From NCBI RefSeq assembly GCF_001279525.1, contig NZ_LGDY01000128.1:1-53310 (forward strand): DNA of 53,310 bases. Reading direction: 5' to 3'. The notes under the pieces are model-generated. The model worked only from the letters and a program-made list of their open reading frames with translations, made no database searches and was not told the DNA's origin. The stretch comes from Nocardia sp. NRRL S-836 (GTDB taxonomy: Bacteria > Actinomycetota > Actinomycetes > Mycobacteriales > Pseudonocardiaceae). Both the position numbers and the translations under genes were made by a program. Below, one piece after another: positions 36,153 through 45,819 of this stretch (position 1 is the first letter of the stretch; each line of letters starts with the position of its first letter).

Positions 36153-36995
36153 TCAGACCGGCGAAACGGTGATGCCCAGCGCGCCGGGGCCCACGTGGGC
36201 TCCGATGGCCGAGCTGACCTGCGTCAGCATGAACTGGCGGACGTTGGGCACGCCGCGCCGCAGCTTGCGCAGCAGCCGCTGGGCCTTGTCCAGCGCGTCG
36301 AAGTGCTCCACCGCGACGTCGACCGTGTCGGTGCCCGCGCGCTTGATCGCGATGTCCAGCATCCGGTTCAGCGCGCGGTCGGCGCCGATCACCCGGTCCA
36401 GCGGGGTGATCTGGGCGTCGGCCATGGTCAGCAGCGGCTTCATCGACAGCGCGGAACCCACGAGCGCGGTCGCGGCGCCGATCTTGCCGCCGCGGCGCAG
36501 GTACTCCAGCGTGTCGACGTAGATGAGCTCGGTGGACCTGTCGTAGCGGCGCTGGGCCGTCTCGATCACCCGCTCGACGGTTCCGCCCGCCTCCGCCACC
36601 TTGGCGGCGGCCTGGACGGCGTACCCGATGCTCATCCCGCAGGTGTGGGTGTCGACGACGTGCACGGGGATGCGCGACTGCTCGGCGGCGACGCGGGCCG
36701 CGTCCACCGTGGCGGAGAGCCGGCCGGACACGTGGACGGACACCACGGCCTGGACGCCCTGGGCGGCGAGGTCGCCGTAGGTCCAGAAGAACGCTCCCGG
36801 ATCGGGTGGGATCGTCACCACGGGGACGTTCGCGCGCATGGCCGAGACCAGTTCGGGAACCGGGATGCGGGACTCGTCGTCGGTGTGGTCGCCGATCCTG
36901 ACCTGGATCTGGACCACCTCGACACCGAGCTGATCGGTCAGCTGCGCCGGGAGGCAGGCCGTGGAGTCGGTCACTACTGCTACTCGCCGGTACAT
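36153..36995 (-). CDS. DegV family fatty-acid-binding protein (copy 2)
   Basis: A second DegV protein, 280 aa. MYRRVAVVTDSTACLPAQL begins it; PPDPGAFFWTYGDL, DTHTCGMSIGYAVQAAAK, YVDTLEYLRRGGKIG, SMKPLLTMADAQI and LTQVSSAIGAHVGPGALGITV are the family blocks and align along the full length with copy 1. ATG 36995 has TACCCT 8 nt upstream, so it is probably leaderless. Divergent from etfBA. The pair probably bind different fatty acids. Confidence 0.92.
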   Translation of the reverse strand: MYRRVAVVTDSTACLPAQLTDQLGVEVVQIQVRIGDHTDDESRIPVPELVSAMRANVPVVTIPPDPGAFFWTYGDLAAQGVQAVVSVHVSGRLSATVDAARVAAEQSRIPVHVVDTHTCGMSIGYAVQAAAKVAEAGGTVERVIETAQRRYDRSTELIYVDTLEYLRRGGKIGAATALVGSALSMKPLLTMADAQITPLDRVIGADRALNRMLDIAIKRAGTDTVDVAVEHFDALDKAQRLLRKLRRGVPNVRQFMLTQVSSAIGAHVGPGALGITVSPV

Positions 36996-37086
36996 GTCCG
37001 CGCAGGGTACTCGCCCGAATGGGTTACGTCTCAATCGGTGGTGCGACCGGGTGAGAACCGTCACGCTAGCGGAGTGCTTGCTCCGG

Positions 37087-37115
37087 TTTGCACCGCTGCT
37101 ACTGGCGGGTAACAT
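37087..37115 (+). promoter_or_regulatory. putative promoter of etfBA
   Basis: TTTGCA (37087-37092), a 17-bp spacer and TAACAT (37110-37115). A CCGGGTG/CACCCGG inverted repeat (37116-37145) follows, and a second possible -10, TAGAGT, is at 37157-37162. Confidence 0.5.
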
Positions 37116-37210
37116 CCGGGTGATGGCAGGGTCGTGAACACCCGGCGACGCAGTTCTAGAGTCCTCTGCGCCAGCGTCGCCGCCCGTCCGCAGGAGGTCG
37201 AAGAGGACCT

Positions 37211-37993
37211 ATGAACATTGTTGTCCTGGTCAAGCAGGTGCCTGACACCTGGTCCGAGCGCAAGCTCACCGACGCCGACCACACCCTTGACCGCGAGTCC
37301 GCGGATGCTGTGCTCGACGAGATCAACGAGCGCGCCGTCGAAGAGGCCCTGCAGCTGCAGGAAGCCCACGGCGGCGAGGTCACCGTGATCGCGATGGGTC
37401 CCGACCGCGCCACCGACGCCATCCGCAAGGCGCTCTCGATGGGTGCCGACAAGGCGATCCACGTCAACGACGAGGCGCTGCACGGCTCCGACTCGCTGGC
37501 CACGGCGAAGGTGCTCGCGAAGGCGATCGGCACGGTCGAGAACGTCGACCTGGTCATCGCCGGCAACGAGGCCACCGACGGCCGTGCGGGCGCAGTCCCG
37601 GCCATCCTCGCCGAGCTGCTCGGCCTGCCGCAGGTCACCCAGCTGCGCAAGGTCACCGTCGAGGGCACCACGATCAAGGGCGAGCGCGAGACCGACGAGG
37701 GCGTCGCGTTCCTCGAGGCGTCGCTCCCGGCCGTGGTCTCGGTGACCGAGAAGATCAACGAGCCGCGTTACCCGTCCTTCAAGGGCATCATGGCCGCGAA
37801 GAAGAAGCCGGTCTCCACGGTTTCCATCGCGGACCTGGGCATCGACGCCTCCGAGGTCGGCCTGTCCGGCGCGTGGACCCAGGTGCTGGAGGCGGCCCCG
37901 AAGCCGCCGCGCACCGCCGGTCAGCGCGTCGAGGACGGCGGCGACGGCGGAGCGAAGATCGCCGAGTTCCTCGTCGGCCAGAAGCTCATCTGA
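37211..37993 (+). CDS. etfB: electron transfer flavoprotein beta subunit
   Basis: A 260-aa EtfB (FixA, Rv3029c-like) that, with EtfA, accepts electrons from acyl-CoA dehydrogenases. The N-terminus MNIVVLVKQVPDT is typical; the AMP-binding region VIAGNEATDGRAGAVPAILAE follows, and the C-terminus carries KKKPVSTV. GAGG lies 6 nt before the ATG. It is followed by etfA after 13 bp in one operon. Confidence 0.96.
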   Translation: MNIVVLVKQVPDTWSERKLTDADHTLDRESADAVLDEINERAVEEALQLQEAHGGEVTVIAMGPDRATDAIRKALSMGADKAIHVNDEALHGSDSLATAKVLAKAIGTVENVDLVIAGNEATDGRAGAVPAILAELLGLPQVTQLRKVTVEGTTIKGERETDEGVAFLEASLPAVVSVTEKINEPRYPSFKGIMAAKKKPVSTVSIADLGIDASEVGLSGAWTQVLEAAPKPPRTAGQRVEDGGDGGAKIAEFLVGQKLI

Positions 37994-38006
37994 GGGAGTG
38001 GAAACC

Positions 38007-38960
38007 ATGTCTGAAGTCCTGGTCCTGGTCGACCACGTCGACGGCGAGGTCAAGAAGGTCAGCTACGAGCTGCTCACGGCCGCCCGTCGCCTCGGCACCC
38101 CGGCGGCCGTGGTCGTCGGCGCTCCCGGCACCGCGTCGAAGATCCGCGAGTCGCTCGGCCGGTACGGCGCGGCGAAGGTCTACGCCGTCGAGTCCGACGA
38201 CGCCGTCAACTTCCTGGTGACCCCGAAGGTCGACGCGCTGGCCGCGCTCGCCCCGAACGCGGCCGCGGTGCTCGTCTCCGCGACCGCCGAGGGCAAGGAG
38301 GTCGCGGGCCGCCTCGCCGTGCGCATCGACTCCGGCTGGCTCGTCGACGTCGTGGACGTCGAGGCCGACGGCACCGGCGTGCAGTCCATCTTCGGTGGCG
38401 CGTTCGTCGTCAAGGCGAAGGTCAGCAAGGGCACCCCGGTCATCACGGTCCGCCCCGGCGGCGTCGAGGCCGAGGAGTCCGCCGCGGACGCCGCGCTCGA
38501 CGAGTCGGTCTCCGTCTCCGTGGACGCCACCAAGGCCGCCCGCGTCACCTCGCGCGAGGCCGTGGTCGGCGGCGACCGCCCCGAGCTCACCGAGGCCTCC
38601 GTGGTCGTCTCCGGTGGCCGCGGCGTCGGGTCCGCCGAGAAGTTCTCGACCGTCGAGGAGCTCGCCGACTCGCTCGGTGCCGCCGTCGGTGCCTCCCGCG
38701 CCGCCGTCGACTCCGGCTACTACCCGCACCAGTTCCAGGTGGGCCAGACCGGTAAGACGGTCTCGCCGCAGCTGTACGTGGCACTGGGCATCTCCGGCGC
38801 CATCCAGCACCGCGCGGGCATGCAAACCTCGAAGACGATCGTCGCGGTCAACAAGGACCCCGAGGCCCCGATCTTCGAGATCGCCGACTTCGGCGTGGTG
38901 GGCGACCTGTTCAACGTCGCACCGCAGCTGACCGAAGAGGTCAAGAAGCGCAAGGGCTGA
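38007..38960 (+). CDS. etfA: electron transfer flavoprotein alpha subunit
   Basis: A 317-aa EtfA (FixB, Rv3028c-like). The N-terminal [17 protein letters not shown] domain and the C-terminal FAD domain ([65 protein letters not shown]) are complete. ATG 38007 with GGAG 8 nt upstream gives the usual length; GTG 37998 is less likely. A strong terminator follows. Confidence 0.96.
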   Translation: MSEVLVLVDHVDGEVKKVSYELLTAARRLGTPAAVVVGAPGTASKIRESLGRYGAAKVYAVESDDAVNFLVTPKVDALAALAPNAAAVLVSATAEGKEVAGRLAVRIDSGWLVDVVDVEADGTGVQSIFGGAFVVKAKVSKGTPVITVRPGGVEAEESAADAALDESVSVSVDATKAARVTSREAVVGGDRPELTEASVVVSGGRGVGSAEKFSTVEELADSLGAAVGASRAAVDSGYYPHQFQVGQTGKTVSPQLYVALGISGAIQHRAGMQTSKTIVAVNKDPEAPIFEIADFGVVGDLFNVAPQLTEEVKKRKG

Positions 38961-38985
38961 GCACTTCAGCTCACAGCGGCAACGA

Positions 38986-39015
38986 CGAAGGGCCACTCGT
39001 GAGAGTGGCCCTTCG
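38986..39015 (+). terminator. terminator after etfBA
   Basis: CGAAGGGCCACTC (38986-38998) and its exact complement (39003-39015) form a 13-bp stem with a GTGA loop. Confidence 0.85.
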
Positions 39016-39135
39016 CCGTGTTCACGGGGCGGCCCCTCCGCGTTCACGCCACTACCCGCGGTTAACCCGACTGCCACTGACCGGTCATCGTTGTGACCTG
39101 CTGTCATTCGCCAACCCGGCTTCACCCTGGTGCGC

Positions 39136-39909
39136 ATGACGCAGCCGGAACTGCTTGTCAGCACCCCCGCCCGGCAGGGCGAGGACGCTCCCCGCTACTC
39201 CCTCCTCGTCGCCCGCGACAGCGACGAGGTCGTCGCCGCGCAGAAACTGCGCTACGAGGTGTTCGCCGGTGAGATGGGCGCGGCGCTGAACACGAGCGTG
39301 CCCGGCCACGACGTCGACGAGTTCGACCGGCACTGCGACCACCTGGTGGTGCGCGACGACCGCACCGGCCAGATCGTCGGCGGGTACCGGATGCTGCCGC
39401 CGGAGCGCGCCAAGGAAGCGGGACGGCTCTACAGCGACACCGAGTTCGACCTCGGCAACCTGGACGACCTGCGGCCCGGCATCGTCGAGACCGGGCGCTC
39501 CTGCGTGCACCCCGACCACCGCAACGGTGCCGTCGTGAGCCTCGTGTGGGCGGGCATCGCGCGCTACATGCTGCTGAGCGGCCACAAGTGGCTCATCGGG
39601 TGCGCGAGCATCCCGTTGCACGACGGCGGAAGCCTCGCCGCCGGGGTGTGGGACACGGTGCACGCCAAGCACTACGCGCCCGAGCGGTACCGGGTCACGC
39701 CGCACCACCCGTGGGACGTCGACGCCGTCGAGCGGCCGGCCAGGACCGTGCTGCCGCCGCTGCTGAAGGGCTACCTGCGGCTCGGCGCCAAGATCTGCGG
39801 GCGGCCGGCGCTCGACGCGGACTTCGGCGTCGCGGACCTGTTCATCCTGCTCGGCATGGACCACCTGGACCAGCGCTACCTCAGGTTCTTCCTCGGGGAG
39901 ACGGCATGA
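39136..39909 (+). CDS. GNAT/OlsB-type N-acyltransferase, Rv3027c-like
   Basis: A 257-aa protein of the ornithine-lipid-type acyltransferase (OlsB) group. Blocks are [60 protein letters not shown] and [11 protein letters not shown]. In OlsB this enzyme transfers a 3-hydroxyacyl chain to an amine. CACCCT lies 7 nt before ATG 39136, so leaderless start is possible. The stop overlaps the PlsC start (ATGA). The pair OlsB-like/PlsC resembles olsBA, suggesting synthesis of an acylated amino-lipid. Confidence 0.88.
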   Translation: MTQPELLVSTPARQGEDAPRYSLLVARDSDEVVAAQKLRYEVFAGEMGAALNTSVPGHDVDEFDRHCDHLVVRDDRTGQIVGGYRMLPPERAKEAGRLYSDTEFDLGNLDDLRPGIVETGRSCVHPDHRNGAVVSLVWAGIARYMLLSGHKWLIGCASIPLHDGGSLAAGVWDTVHAKHYAPERYRVTPHHPWDVDAVERPARTVLPPLLKGYLRLGAKICGRPALDADFGVADLFILLGMDHLDQRYLRFFLGETA

Positions 39910-40778
39910 GTCACGCCTGGATGCCCGCGTCGCCTTGTGGTGACGGGTGCATCGCCTCGGCACCGCGCACCGTAGGAGGCTTCCGGCAGGCCTGGCGGGC
40001 CTTCACCGCCGTCACGGCGCTGCTGTGCGGGGTGTGGCTCGCCCTCGCGCTGCTGCTGCCCGGCAGGCACCGCGAGACCCTGGTGCGCCTGTGGTTCCAC
40101 GCCGTGCTGCGCGCGTTCGGCGTGCGGCTGGAGGTCCACGGCGCCAGGAAGTTCCAGGCCACTCCGCAACGTGGCGTGCTCGTCGCCAGCAACCACGTGT
40201 CGTGGCTGGACGAGCTCGCGATCGACGCCGTGCAGCCGATCAAGCTGGTCGCCAAGAAGGACATCAAGGGCTGGCCGGTGCTGGGCCGGATCATCACCGC
40301 CGTCGGCACCGTCTACCTCGACCGGGAACGGCTGCGCGAGCTGCCGCGGACCGTGGAGGAGCTGGCGGTGAAGCTGCGCAACGGCTCCGCGGTCGGCATC
40401 CACGCCGAGGGCACCACGTGGTGCGGTCTCGCGTCCGGGCGCTACAAGCCGGCGCTGTTCCAGGCGGCGCTGGACGCCGGTGTGCCGGTGCGGCCGATCG
40501 TGCTGCGCTACCGCGTCGACGGCCACGTGAGCACGCAGCCCGCGTTCATCGGCAGCGACTCGCTGGTGGACTCGGTCCGCAGGGTGCTGAAGGTCAGGGG
40601 CCTCACCGTCGAGGTGCACGTGCTCGACGAGATCGCCCCCGGCCGCGCGAGCAACCGCAGGGAGCTCGCCCAACTTGCCAAAGAACAATCAAACCGCTTG
40701 ACCTCGACCGAACTGGAAGTTGCACGATCTACCGGTGACACTCACCGCTCCCCGGCCGTCTCGCCTCTGGTCGCCTGA
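39906..40778 (+). CDS. 1-acyl-glycerol-3-phosphate acyltransferase family (PlsC/OlsA-like)
   Basis: A 290-aa PlsC-family protein, Rv3026c-like. One or two N-terminal hydrophobic helices (about 35-58) precede the active-site motif NHVSWLDE (H-x4-D), and the phosphate-binding EGTTW follows. ATG 39906 overlaps the stop of the OlsB-like gene. Its 3' end overlaps the start of the MFS gene by about 44 bp. Together with the preceding gene it is suited to make a diacylated lipid. Confidence 0.9.
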   Translation: MSHAWMPASPCGDGCIASAPRTVGGFRQAWRAFTAVTALLCGVWLALALLLPGRHRETLVRLWFHAVLRAFGVRLEVHGARKFQATPQRGVLVASNHVSWLDELAIDAVQPIKLVAKKDIKGWPVLGRIITAVGTVYLDRERLRELPRTVEELAVKLRNGSAVGIHAEGTTWCGLASGRYKPALFQAALDAGVPVRPIVLRYRVDGHVSTQPAFIGSDSLVDSVRRVLKVRGLTVEVHVLDEIAPGRASNRRELAQLAKEQSNRLTSTELEVARSTGDTHRSPAVSPLVA

Positions 40779-42078
40779 CCGCCGCTGGCCCACGACGGGC
40801 ATCGTCCTGCTGGTCACGCTCCTCGCCTTCGAGGCGATGGGCGTCGGCACGGCGATGCCCACCATGGTCCGTGAGCTGCACGGCGAGGCGCTGTACGCCT
40901 GGCCGTTCCTCGCGAACCTCGCGGCGAGCGTCATGGCCACCGTCTTCTCCGGCCGCCTCTCCGACCGCGGGGGGCCCAAGCCGGCGGTGCTGATCGGTGT
41001 CGCCCTGTTCCTCGCCGGACTGGTCGTCGCGGGCGTCGCGGAGACCATGACCGTGCTGCTCGCCGGCCGCGTCCTGCAGGGCTTCGGCGCCGGCTTCCTG
41101 ATCGTCGCGATCTACGTCGTGATCGCACTGGCCTACCCCGAGAGCGACCGGCCCGCCGTGTTCGGCGCGCTGTCGGCGGCGTGGGTGGTGCCGTCGCTGG
41201 TCGGCCCCGCCGTCGCGGGCTGGGCGACCGAGCACCTGAGCTGGCGGTGGGTGTTCCTCGCGATCGTCCCGCTGGTGCTCATCGGCAGCGTGCTGCTCGT
41301 GCCGGTGCTCAAGGGGCTGCCGCCGCACACCGCGACGCCGCCGGTGCGCCGGTTCCTCCCGGCCGCCGCGCTGGCCGCCGGTGCCGGGGTGGCGAGCCTG
41401 AGCTGGGCGTTGCAGCACCGGACGTGGTGGCTGCTGGCCGTCGCGCTGCTGCTGCTCACGCCCGCGGTGCGGATCCTGCTGCCCAAGGGCACGCTGGTCG
41501 CCCGCCGCGGCCTGCCGGTCACGATCCTCGCCCGCGGCCTGCTCGCGGGCACGTTCTTCGCCGTCGAGGGCTTCATCCCGCTCACGCTGACCGTCGTGCA
41601 CGGCTACTCGCCGCTGGAGGCGGGCATCCCGCTCACGGTGAGCGCGCTCGGCTGGGCCGGTGCCTCGATGTGGGCGTCGCGGCACCCCGAGATCGAACGC
41701 CACACCCTCGTCCGCACCGGCTTCCTGTTCACGGCGGCCGGCATGGCGGCCGTGACGCTCATCGCACCCTCCTGGGGTCCCGCGTGGCTGACGTTCCTGC
41801 TGTGGGCGGTCGCGGGGGCCGGCATGGGCATGGCGACCTCCAGCGTCGGCGTGCTGATGATGGCCGCGTCACCCGAGCAGGACCGGGGCTTCAACTCGGC
41901 GGCGCTGCAGATCTCGGACATGCTCGGCTCCGCGACCATGATCGGACTCGGCGGTGTGCTGGTCGTGGCGACCGCGCCGACGGCGGGCGTGGTGGTGCTC
42001 AACCTGTCGATGGCCGCGTTGGCCGTGGTGGGAGCGGTTCTGACCGGGCCCCGCATGCGGGCTACCCTTGAGTCCTGA
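40735..42078 (+). CDS. major facilitator superfamily transporter (DHA-type)
   Basis: A 447-aa membrane protein of 12-14 helices. The MFS motif A equivalent is [19 protein letters not shown] after helix 2; motif C-like [23 protein letters not shown] lies in helix 5, as in drug exporters. GTG 40735 was chosen; TTG 40720 is an alternative. It overlaps the PlsC gene by 44 bp and shares a TGATG junction with the cysteine desulfurase gene. It is absent from the matching M. tuberculosis gene string (Rv3026c-Rv3025c), so it is an insertion into that block. Confidence 0.88.
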   Translation: MTLTAPRPSRLWSPDRRWPTTGIVLLVTLLAFEAMGVGTAMPTMVRELHGEALYAWPFLANLAASVMATVFSGRLSDRGGPKPAVLIGVALFLAGLVVAGVAETMTVLLAGRVLQGFGAGFLIVAIYVVIALAYPESDRPAVFGALSAAWVVPSLVGPAVAGWATEHLSWRWVFLAIVPLVLIGSVLLVPVLKGLPPHTATPPVRRFLPAAALAAGAGVASLSWALQHRTWWLLAVALLLLTPAVRILLPKGTLVARRGLPVTILARGLLAGTFFAVEGFIPLTLTVVHGYSPLEAGIPLTVSALGWAGASMWASRHPEIERHTLVRTGFLFTAAGMAAVTLIAPSWGPAWLTFLLWAVAGAGMGMATSSVGVLMMAASPEQDRGFNSAALQISDMLGSATMIGLGGVLVVATAPTAGVVVLNLSMAALAVVGAVLTGPRMRATLES

Positions 42079-43250
42079 TGGCTTATCTCGACCACGCGGC
42101 CACGACCCCGATGCTCCCCGAGGCGGTCGCGGCGATGACAGAGGCGTTGTCCACCACGGGCAACGCCTCGTCGCTGCACACCTCCGGCCGCCGGGCGCGG
42201 CGCGCGGTCGAGGAGGCGCGGGAGGACATCGCCGACGCGCTCGGCGCCCGGCCGTCCGAGGTGCTGTTCACCGGCGGCGGCACGGAGAGCGACAACCTCG
42301 CGGTCAAGGGCATCTACTGGGCCCGTCCTGACCGCCGCCGCGTCCTGGCCTCCGCCGTGGAGCACCACGCCGTGCTCGACGCCGTGGAGTGGCTGGAACA
42401 GCAGGGCGCCGAGGTCACCTGGCTCCCGACGGACCGGCACGGTCGGGTGTCGGCCGAGTCGGTCGAGGCCGCGCTGGACGACGACGTGGCGCTGGTCACC
42501 ACGATGTGGGCGAACAACGAGGTCGGCACCATCAACCCGGTGCACGACATCGCCGCCGTGTGCGCGGATCGCGGTGTGCCGTTCCACACGGACGCGGTGC
42601 AGGCCGTGGGGGCGGTGCCGGTGCGCTTCGCCGGCTCCGGCGCCTCCGCGCTCACCATGACCGGCCACAAGGTCGGCGGGCCGTACGGCGTCGGTGTGCT
42701 GCTGCTGGCGCGTGACGTGAAGTGCACGCCGTTGCTGCACGGCGGCGGCCAGGAACGCGACGTCCGCTCCGGCACGCTGGACGTGCCGTCGATCGTCGGG
42801 CTCGCGAAGGCCGTGCGGATCGCGGTGGACGAGCAGGAGCAGCGCGCGGCGGAGCTGACGGTGCTGCGCGACGAGCTGATCGCGTCGGTGCGCGCGGTGG
42901 TGCCGGACGTGGTCGTGAACGGCGACCCGGTCGGCCGCCTGCCCGGCAACGCGCACCTGACGTTCCCCGGCTGTGAGGGCGACAGCCTGCTGATGCTGCT
43001 GGACGCGCGCGGTGTCGAGTGCTCCACGGGCTCCGCGTGCACCGCCGGTGTCGCGCAACCCTCGCACGTGCTGCTGGCGATGGGCGTCGAGCCGTCGCTG
43101 GCCCGCGGGTCGCTGCGGTTCTCCCTCGGGCATACGTCGACGCGTGCCGACGTTGAGAAACTCGCGGGCGTGATCGGCCCGGTGGTCGAGCGCGCGCGCA
43201 CGGCAGGTCTGGCAGGCATGAGGCGGTCCCGGAAGGTGGTCAAGCAGTGA
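42078..43250 (+). CDS. iscS: cysteine desulfurase (IscS-like)
   Basis: A 390-aa PLP enzyme, Rv3025c-like, that supplies persulfide sulfur. DHAATTPM begins it; the PLP lysine is in [23 protein letters not shown] binds the cofactor, and the active cysteine is in [11 protein letters not shown]. It overlaps the MFS stop by 1 nt (TGATG) and the mnmA start by 4 nt (GTGA). TACCCT (42063-42068), 9 nt upstream, might be an internal promoter. Adjacent mnmA suggests it feeds tRNA 2-thiolation. Confidence 0.94.
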   Translation: MAYLDHAATTPMLPEAVAAMTEALSTTGNASSLHTSGRRARRAVEEAREDIADALGARPSEVLFTGGGTESDNLAVKGIYWARPDRRRVLASAVEHHAVLDAVEWLEQQGAEVTWLPTDRHGRVSAESVEAALDDDVALVTTMWANNEVGTINPVHDIAAVCADRGVPFHTDAVQAVGAVPVRFAGSGASALTMTGHKVGGPYGVGVLLLARDVKCTPLLHGGGQERDVRSGTLDVPSIVGLAKAVRIAVDEQEQRAAELTVLRDELIASVRAVVPDVVVNGDPVGRLPGNAHLTFPGCEGDSLLMLLDARGVECSTGSACTAGVAQPSHVLLAMGVEPSLARGSLRFSLGHTSTRADVEKLAGVIGPVVERARTAGLAGMRRSRKVVKQ

Positions 43251-44329
43251 AGGTCCTCGCGGCGATGAGCGGCGGTGTCGACTCCGCGGTGGCGGCGGCC
43301 CGTGCCGTTGAAGCGGGACACGACGTGACGGGCGTGCACCTGGCGTTGTCGGCCAAGCCCGGCACCCTGCGCACCGGCGCCCGCGGCTGCTGCACCATCG
43401 AGGACGCCCACGACGCGCGCCGCGCCGCCGACCTGATGGGCATCCCGTTCTACGTCTGGGACTTCGCGGAGCGCTTCACCGAGGAGGTCGTCGAGGACTT
43501 CGTCGCCGAGTACGCCGCCGGCCGCACCCCGAACCCGTGCCTGCGCTGCAACGAGCGCATCAAGTTCGAGGCCCTGCTGGACAAGGCGATCGCGCTGGGC
43601 TTCGACGCCGTCTGCACCGGCCACTACGCGCGCCTGGCGGTCGTGGACGGCCGCCCGGAGCTGCGCCGCTCGGCCGACCTGGGCAAGGACCAGTCCTACG
43701 TGCTGGCCTCGCTGACCGCCGACCAGCTCGCGCACGCGATGTTCCCGTTGGGGGACACCACGAAGGACGAGGTGCGGGTCGAGGCGGCAGCGCGCGGCCT
43801 GTCGGTCGCGAAGAAGCCGGACAGCCACGACATCTGCTTCATCCCGGACGGCGACACGCAGAAGTTCCTCGCCTCCCGCATGGACACCAAGCCCGGCCTG
43901 CTGGTCGACGACGCGACCGGCGCGGTGCTCGGCCGGCACGCGGGTGTCCACGAGTTCACCATCGGGCAGCGCAAGGGCCTCGGCATCGACGGCCCGGCCC
44001 CCGACGGCCGCCCCCGGTACGTGCTGGCGCTGGAGCCGGTCTCCGGCACCGTCCGCGTCGGCTCGGCCGAGAAGCTCGCGGTGACCGGCATCTCCGCGTC
44101 GGACCCGATCACGCACGTGCTGCTGGACGGACCGGTCGAGTGCGTCGCGCAGGTGCGCGCGCACGGCGGCACGGCGCCCGCGGTGGCCGAACTGGTCGGC
44201 GGCGCGCTGCGCGTGCAGCTGCGCGAGCCGCTCAAGGGCGTCGCACCCGGACAGGCCGTGGCGATCTACCGCCCGGACGCGGCGGGCGACCTGGTGCTGG
44301 CCAGCGCGACGATCGACGCGACCAGCTGA
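43247..44329 (+). CDS. mnmA: tRNA-uridine 2-sulfurtransferase MnmA
   Basis: A 360-aa enzyme that 2-thiolates wobble uridine in tRNA. The PP-loop [10 protein letters not shown] is at residues 8-17; the two catalytic cysteines lie in [14 protein letters not shown] and [17 protein letters not shown] and DQSYVL are also present. GTG 43247 overlaps the desulfurase stop. A GC hairpin (44337-44360) follows. Confidence 0.96.
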   Translation: MKVLAAMSGGVDSAVAAARAVEAGHDVTGVHLALSAKPGTLRTGARGCCTIEDAHDARRAADLMGIPFYVWDFAERFTEEVVEDFVAEYAAGRTPNPCLRCNERIKFEALLDKAIALGFDAVCTGHYARLAVVDGRPELRRSADLGKDQSYVLASLTADQLAHAMFPLGDTTKDEVRVEAAARGLSVAKKPDSHDICFIPDGDTQKFLASRMDTKPGLLVDDATGAVLGRHAGVHEFTIGQRKGLGIDGPAPDGRPRYVLALEPVSGTVRVGSAEKLAVTGISASDPITHVLLDGPVECVAQVRAHGGTAPAVAELVGGALRVQLREPLKGVAPGQAVAIYRPDAAGDLVLASATIDATS

Positions 44330-44336
44330 TCCGCCT

Positions 44337-44360
44337 GGCGCCGGTGGTGCGACCGGCGCC
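44337..44360 (+). terminator. terminator after mnmA
   Basis: GGCGCCGGT and ACCGGCGCC form a 9-bp stem with a 6-nt loop, ending the long operon that starts at 39136. Confidence 0.75.
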
Positions 44361-44425
44361 GCGCCCCACGACGAGACGAGCCCGTGGGCTCGCCGCGGTG
44401 CGGTGTGCGGCCCGGCCGATCGGCA

Positions 44426-45283
44426 CTACCGCGGCAGCCACTCCGAGTTCGCTCCACAAAGGAGCACACACGGCAGCTCACCCGGCACCTCGCCCTTGAG
44501 GAACCCGGCGAACGCCACGGCACCCGCGGGTTCGACCGCGAGCCGGAACTCCTCCCACAGCCGGTCGCGCGCGGCCAGCAGTTCGGCGTCGGACACCAGC
44601 ACCGACGTGACGTTGTGCCGCCGCAGCACCTCCAGCGGCACCGATCCCACCCGCGTCGCGCCGAGCGCCGACGCCGCCACGGAGTCCACCGGCGAGTCGA
44701 CGGGCTCCCCGGCTTCGAGCCCGCGGTGCACGGCGCAGCAGCCGGCCGGCTCGACGTTCACGACCAGCCGGCCGCCCGAGGCCAGTGCCGCACCGGCGAT
44801 CAGCCCGCCGCCACCGGACGCGATCACGATCGCGTCGACCTCCGGCACGTCCTCGACGATCTCGCGCGTCACCGTGGACTGTCCCTCGATGACGACCGGG
44901 TCGTCGTAGGCCTCGACGTAGAGCGGGCCGAGGTCGCGTGCGGCGGCAGCGGCCTCGGCGTAGGTGCTGCCGTGGCGGATCAGCTTGGCGCCCAACGCCT
45001 CGATGCGGCGGGTCTTGGTCTCCGGCGCGGTCACCGGCACGAAGACGGTGGCGCGCATGCCGAGCAGCTGGGCGGCCTGCGCGACGGCGATGCCGTGGTT
45101 GCCGCCGGACGCGGTGACCACCTCGCTCACGTCACCGGCGAGCGTGAGCAGCTTGGTGACCGCGCCGCGCACCTTGAACGAGCCGGTGAGCTGGAGGTGC
45201 TCCAGCTTGAGCACCACCGGGCGACCGTCCACAGCGGTGCGCAGGACGGGGGTGCGGCGGACGTGGTCGTAGAGCGTTCTCAT
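44426..45283 (-). CDS. PLP-dependent serine/threonine dehydratase
   Basis: A 285-aa enzyme of the tryptophan-synthase-beta fold. The PLP lysine is in GSFKVRGA, the substrate loop SGGNHGIA follows, and the phosphate-binding glycines are SGGGGLIAG. There is no ACT domain, so it is a catabolic or stand-alone type rather than feedback-controlled IlvA. ATG 45283 overlaps the upstream gene's stop (ATGA). It lies convergent to mnmA. Confidence 0.91.
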   Translation of the reverse strand: MRTLYDHVRRTPVLRTAVDGRPVVLKLEHLQLTGSFKVRGAVTKLLTLAGDVSEVVTASGGNHGIAVAQAAQLLGMRATVFVPVTAPETKTRRIEALGAKLIRHGSTYAEAAAAARDLGPLYVEAYDDPVVIEGQSTVTREIVEDVPEVDAIVIASGGGGLIAGAALASGGRLVVNVEPAGCCAVHRGLEAGEPVDSPVDSVAASALGATRVGSVPLEVLRRHNVTSVLVSDAELLAARDRLWEEFRLAVEPAGAVAFAGFLKGEVPGELPCVLLCGANSEWLPR

Positions 45284-45783
45284 GAGACCAGCTTCCACAA
45301 GAACTGCACGAGAGTCACGATTCCCAGCAGGAAACACACGATGACGAAGGTGCCGCCGACCATCACGACCAGGCAGCCGCCCCAGGACGTCTCCTCGTGC
45401 GGCACCGCGTCCAGCTCGTGCTGCAGCTCCACCCGCGCCTCCAGGTAGAGCGACGCCAGGCGGGTGCGGGCGGTCTCGGTCGGTGCCTCGTCGAGGCGAC
45501 CGGCCCAGTTCAACGCGACGAGGCGGACCTGGGCACGGCGGTAGGCGCGTTCGAAGGCGAGTGTCTCCTCGGGATCGCGGTCGTCGGAGAGGTAGGCCCA
45601 GCGACCGGCCTGCGCGGGCTCGCCGAGAACGCGGTAGACCTCGGCGAGGCGGTCGCGCAGGTCGAGCCGGTGCGGGTAGGTGCCCACGAGCCCCGCGAGG
45701 CGTTGACGTGCGCGAAGCACGTTCGCGAGGTCGCCACGCCGCAGTTCCTCGGCCGCTTTGTTGAGCGTCAGCTCTACCGGCAT
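45280..45783 (-). CDS. DUF6584-like protein with C-terminal membrane helix
   Basis: A 167-aa protein. The N-terminal 100 residues are helical and TPR-like (ELRRGDLANVLRARQRLAGLVGTYP, RDRLAEVYRVLGEPAQAGRWAYL), which I associate with DUF6584. A single C-terminal membrane helix (about residues 138-160, VVMVGGTFVIVCFLLGIVTL) anchors it with a short tail. The gene overlaps the dehydratase gene by 4 nt, so they are coupled, though no functional link is obvious. Confidence 0.8.
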   Translation of the reverse strand: MPVELTLNKAAEELRRGDLANVLRARQRLAGLVGTYPHRLDLRDRLAEVYRVLGEPAQAGRWAYLSDDRDPEETLAFERAYRRAQVRLVALNWAGRLDEAPTETARTRLASLYLEARVELQHELDAVPHEETSWGGCLVVMVGGTFVIVCFLLGIVTLVQFLWKLVS

Positions 45784-45807
45784 GCCGAGTAGTTTCGCAG
45801 GCGCGGC

Positions 45808-45813
45808 TAGCTT
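45808..45813 (+). promoter_or_regulatory. putative leaderless -10 box
   Basis: TAGCTT lies 6 nt before GTG 45820; no Shine-Dalgarno sequence. Confidence 0.55.
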
Positions 45814-45819
45814 TGACCC

